Shown: positions 61,805 to 64,000 of the stretch, piece after piece
How the letters are laid out: every line of letters begins with the position of its first letter
Numbering within the stretch: position 1 is the stretch's first letter
Assembly (NCBI GenBank): GCA_016208495.1
Contig: JACQXX010000079.1
Location: forward strand, 1-64,000
Direction of reading: 5' to 3'
Length of the DNA stretch: 64,000 bases
DNA from: Acidobacteriota bacterium
GTDB lineage: Bacteria; Acidobacteriota; Blastocatellia; Chloracidobacteriales; Chloracidobacteriaceae
Position numbers and translations under genes: made by a program
Notes under the pieces: model-generated
Databases searched by the model: none
What the model saw: only the letters and a program-made list of their open reading frames with translations
What the model was told of the DNA's origin: nothing

Positions 61805-62830
61805 ATGCTCAAGACACGCCTGTACTCGGCTGCAGCCTTTCTGATTGCCTTCACCATTGGCGTCGGCCTCGGTCAACTTCCACTCAAACTCTCCACCAAT
61901 GAACCTCTCCCCATTGCCTGCAGTTTTGATTCGTTTCCAAGGTTTACCTCCATCACTGCCGTGGCCTTCTCCCCAAATAATCAGTTGGTGGTTTCGGGGG
62001 ATACAGCCGGGCATGTATGCCTGTGGCGAACAAAAACGCAAACCCTGGTTTGGACCAGTAGTGCGAGTCACGCTGGTAATCGGGTGCTGTCCCTGGCCTT
62101 CTCTCCAGGTGGCACCACGGTTGTGGCGCTTTCCAAAGATGGCCGAATAACCACTTTTGATGTGGCTGGCGGGGAAATACTTCAGGTCACTGAATCCTTG
62201 CCGAAATTTGGAATCGAGGGCGGTGCCATACAGGTTACCTCCGCCCAGGAAACTTCAATTATGGTGTTTGGAGGCAGTAGTTCGTTGCGAAACTGGGCCA
62301 AACTCAATGGTCGGGAAGACCGGTTACATCCTTTCGATAATACGGCAACCTGTGTTACCTGGTCATCGCAAGCCAATCGCTATGGGCTTGGAAATCAAAG
62401 TGGTCTGGTCAAACTCTATGACCGGGAAACTTTTTCTGAGATCACAAGCTGGGCAACACCATTTTCGGAAATACAGGCGGTAGCACTTTCCCCAAGCGGT
62501 AAGCAACTGATTGCCTCAGGTAAGTCGGGATTCCAAATCATCAGCACAGAGAACCCAGGCAAGGAGTTCTATTTTTCCAATTCGACGTTTGGAACACTTA
62601 CTGGTTTTGCTTTTTCTCGGAATGAACGATGGCTGGTAGCTGGTGACCATCGTGGGAAAATAGTGATCTGGTCAATTGATCCTGAGATGGGGCATCCACC
62701 AATCCTTCAACAGCAGTGGTTGGGTGATGATTGTTGCCGAGGCAACTCGTCTCAAGCCTGTTCTGGGCTGGAGCACCATTTAGGAACGAACTTGCATTCG
62801 TGCACGTCACACTGTACTCATGGCGACTGA
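61805..62830 (+). CDS. Exported or anchored WD40-repeat protein, 3' end in doubt
   Basis: 341 residues. An export helix (YSAAAFLIAFTIGVGLG) is followed by about six WD40 units (TAVAFSPNNQLVVSGDTAGHVCLW; VLSLAFSPGGTTVVALSKDGRI; later LTGFAFSRNERWLVAGDHRGKIVIW). After residue about 305 the sequence turns Cys- and His-rich (DDCCRGNSSQACSG) and is not WD40-like, so a frameshift near 62715-62735 is likely. The next frame is open to 63075. A GGAGGGAG ribosome site supports the start. Function unknown. Confidence 0.75.
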   Translation: MLKTRLYSAAAFLIAFTIGVGLGQLPLKLSTNEPLPIACSFDSFPRFTSITAVAFSPNNQLVVSGDTAGHVCLWRTKTQTLVWTSSASHAGNRVLSLAFSPGGTTVVALSKDGRITTFDVAGGEILQVTESLPKFGIEGGAIQVTSAQETSIMVFGGSSSLRNWAKLNGREDRLHPFDNTATCVTWSSQANRYGLGNQSGLVKLYDRETFSEITSWATPFSEIQAVALSPSGKQLIASGKSGFQIISTENPGKEFYFSNSTFGTLTGFAFSRNERWLVAGDHRGKIVIWSIDPEMGHPPILQQQWLGDDCCRGNSSQACSGLEHHLGTNLHSCTSHCTHGD

Positions 62831-63075
62831 TTCATAACGAAAGTATCTTCCTCTGCAGGTTGATACTCTTTTCTGTACCTGATCCAAATTTCATCGGGAT
62901 CACTGCCCACGGTTCAAGCGGTTTTATGGCCAAAAAGTGTATTCAATTGATTTCCTATCTTTTGCTTCCATTTCAGGTAGCACTGGTGATTGGCGTTGGT
63001 GTCATTCGTGCGCTACTACCTGCGAAAGAAACCAAATTCCGGGTGAGCACCCAGCCTGCACCCGCGAAAGCTTAA
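62731..63075 (+). other. Possible continuation of the WD40 gene in another frame
   Basis: A 114-codon frame without its own ATG (TTG start) or ribosome site. It contains a hydrophobic helix (ISYLLLPFQVALVIGVGVI) near its end and a phrase (NFIGITAHGSSGF) that could be a worn WD40 unit. It may be the rest of the preceding gene after a frameshift, or chance. Confidence 0.35.
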
Positions 63076-63097
63076 ACCACGGAGGGAACCGGAGGAT

Positions 63098-63388
63098 ATG
63101 ATTTGCCATTCCTGTGGCCGTGACGTCCGCATCCTTGGTCGCGTCGGACGAACCGCTGAATGTACTGAATGCGGTGCGGACCTGCATTGTTGTCGGAACT
63201 GTCGTTTTTTTGATACTTCGGCACCCAATCAGTGCCGGGAACCAATTGCCGAACCTGAGAAAGACAAAGCAGCGGCAAATTTCTGTGACTACTTTGAAGC
63301 CAATACCAAAATTGCGCTTACGACCCGAAGTGGTCCAACGTCAAGCGATTCACGCAAAGCATTTGACGCATTGTTCAAGAAAAAATGA
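63098..63388 (+). CDS. Small cysteine-rich zinc protein
   Basis: 96 residues with a CxxC-type N-terminus: MICHSCGRDVRILGRVGRTAECTECGADLHCCRNCRFFD, eight cysteines in the first 36 residues and two more at about 46 and 63. GGAGGAT precedes the ATG. This short family occurs widely as a hypothetical protein; it is a zinc finger by appearance, function not known. It ends 15 bases before the next gene. Confidence 0.85.
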   Translation: MICHSCGRDVRILGRVGRTAECTECGADLHCCRNCRFFDTSAPNQCREPIAEPEKDKAAANFCDYFEANTKIALTTRSGPTSSDSRKAFDALFKKK

Positions 63389-63403
63389 GGAGGAACAGGT
63401 CCG

Positions 63404-63610
63404 GTGCCTGCATCAACTGATTTGGCCTATTTGAATGCTGTCGTTCAAGCGATTCGTCAGCAACCACCAGAAGAAGCCTTGAAGGAGATCACCGAGCAGT
63501 ATCCAACGCTCGATCCGGTCCGCATTCTCAAAGACCTGACCTGGGCAAAACAGCTCAAACAAAGGGGATACAGCCGACAAGAGATTCTGGAAGACCTGCA
63601 CCTTGGATGA
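63404..63610 (+). CDS. Small helical protein of unknown function
   Basis: 68 residues from GTG 63404; AGGAGGAAC lies about nine bases before it, at the end of the previous gene. The sequence is all helical (LNAVVQAIRQQPPEEALKEI, LDPVRILKDLTWAKQLKQRG, SRQEILEDLHLG) and the last part resembles helical repeats of RecX-like proteins, without being a full member. Likely co-transcribed with the cysteine-rich gene. Function unknown. Confidence 0.7.
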   Translation: MPASTDLAYLNAVVQAIRQQPPEEALKEITEQYPTLDPVRILKDLTWAKQLKQRGYSRQEILEDLHLG

Positions 63611-63649
63611 AGCTCCCTGGCGTCGGTTTCACGACCGACGCTGCTTCCC

Positions 63650-64000
63650 CTACCCTACTTCCGGTGGGCGTTGCCCTTCAACCCACACATCACCATCTTC
63701 AAAAAACTCACGTTTCCAGATCGGCACGATTTGCTTCACCCGATCAATCCCAAACCGACAGGCATCAAACGCATCTTTGCGATGGGCGGAAGTCACCACA
63801 ATCACCACGCTTGACTCGCCAATTTCAAGCCGTCCCACGCGGTGCACAATCCCAATCCGATCAATCGCCCACTGGCTCAGCGCTTCTTCGGCGACTTGTT
63901 TCATGGTTTTGAGCGCCATGCCGGTATAGCCTTCATATTCCAGGTAGAGCGTCCGGCGGCCTTTGGTGTTATTGCGCACCACACCATCAAACGTCACCAC
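63650..64000 (-). CDS. moaE: Molybdopterin synthase catalytic subunit MoaE (3' part)
   Basis: 117 codons run in from the right edge, so the start is outside. TLYLEYEGYTGMALKTM, GIVHRVGRLEIGESSVVIVVTSAHRKDAFDACRFGIDRVKQIVPIWKREFFEDG are the MoaE core, with the catalytic Lys in PIWKRE and the Arg in AHRKDAF. MoaE puts sulfur, carried by MoaD, into molybdopterin. The ThiF-like enzyme at 25075 could activate MoaD but is 38 kb away. Its stop overlaps nothing; the neighbour on the left is convergent. Confidence 0.93.
   Translation of the reverse strand: MVTFDGVVRNNTKGRRTLYLEYEGYTGMALKTMKQVAEEALSQWAIDRIGIVHRVGRLEIGESSVVIVVTSAHRKDAFDACRFGIDRVKQIVPIWKREFFEDGDVWVEGQRPPEVG

Overview
The window looks like chromosomal DNA from a free-living, Gram-negative-type bacterium. 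I favour an acidobacterium, probably of the Blastocatellia. This rests on the style of its genes (TPR-CHAT protein, TMTC-like mannosyltransferase, propeller hybrid kinase, DUF3108, Pro-rich zinc-ribbon proteins) and on intergenic spacers packed with heptanucleotide repeats. That placement is inference; no rRNA or tRNA gene was found to anchor it.

Layout. 1-2.4 kb: the 5' part of a TnpB gene, a small exported protein, REP-like palindromes and a wrecked TPR-CHAT copy. 2.4-9.4 kb: an intact TPR-CHAT protein, a convergent ABC-F ATPase and an orphan coiled-coil protein. 9.5-11.6 kb: a HicAB toxin-antitoxin pair and a lipoprotein PPIase. 11.8-15.9 kb: rpmB, rpsO, pnp, purN. 16.2-16.64 kb: a dense chain of hairpins that I read as an orphan HEARO/omega RNA with no iscB beside it. 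16.6-20.1 kb: two Pro-rich zinc-ribbon proteins, one carrying repeated TQRY motifs. 20.2-23.3 kb: DUF3108, pyrF, pyrD. 23.4-30.3 kb: MFS exporter, ThiF-like E1 enzyme, unknown protein, cysteine desulfurase, TMTC-like glycosyltransferase. 31-33.4 kb: M50 protease homologue, nuoB, nuoA. 33.7-37.7 kb: ffh, rpsP, khpA, rimM, trmD, rplS, a classical order. 38-44 kb: trxB, SDR epimerase, kdsD, methyltransferase-like protein, pilT. 44.5-51 kb: glycine-zipper protein, rfbC, TPR protein, a MITE-like element and a 1399-residue hybrid kinase. 51.5-64 kb: peptidoglycan-binding protein, MBL hydrolase, 3-hydroxyacyl-CoA dehydrogenase, PQQ-type sugar dehydrogenase, COG0523 GTPase, DksA-like protein, YggS, thiolase, WD40 protein, small zinc proteins and the start-truncated end of moaE.

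Most genes are housekeeping: translation and mRNA decay, SRP targeting, pyrimidine and purine synthesis, KDO and rhamnose sugar supply, respiration, redox and type IV pili. The accessory signal lies between the genes. Nearly every spacer holds tandem 7-8 bp repeats. In most cases an array is followed by its own reverse complement, always with the same arm first, which gives large potential hairpins at gene ends. Some of these repeats or their associated elements reach into genes: the pyrD C-terminus is encoded by half of a MITE-like element, the thiolase lost its N-terminus at an array, and purN and the COG0523 gene begin right beside arrays with no visible ribosome binding site.

The two items most worth following are the orphan omega-RNA-like locus (16202-16635), whose 5' palindrome nearly matches one upstream of the tnpB gene, and the strictly polarised inverted heptamer arrays.
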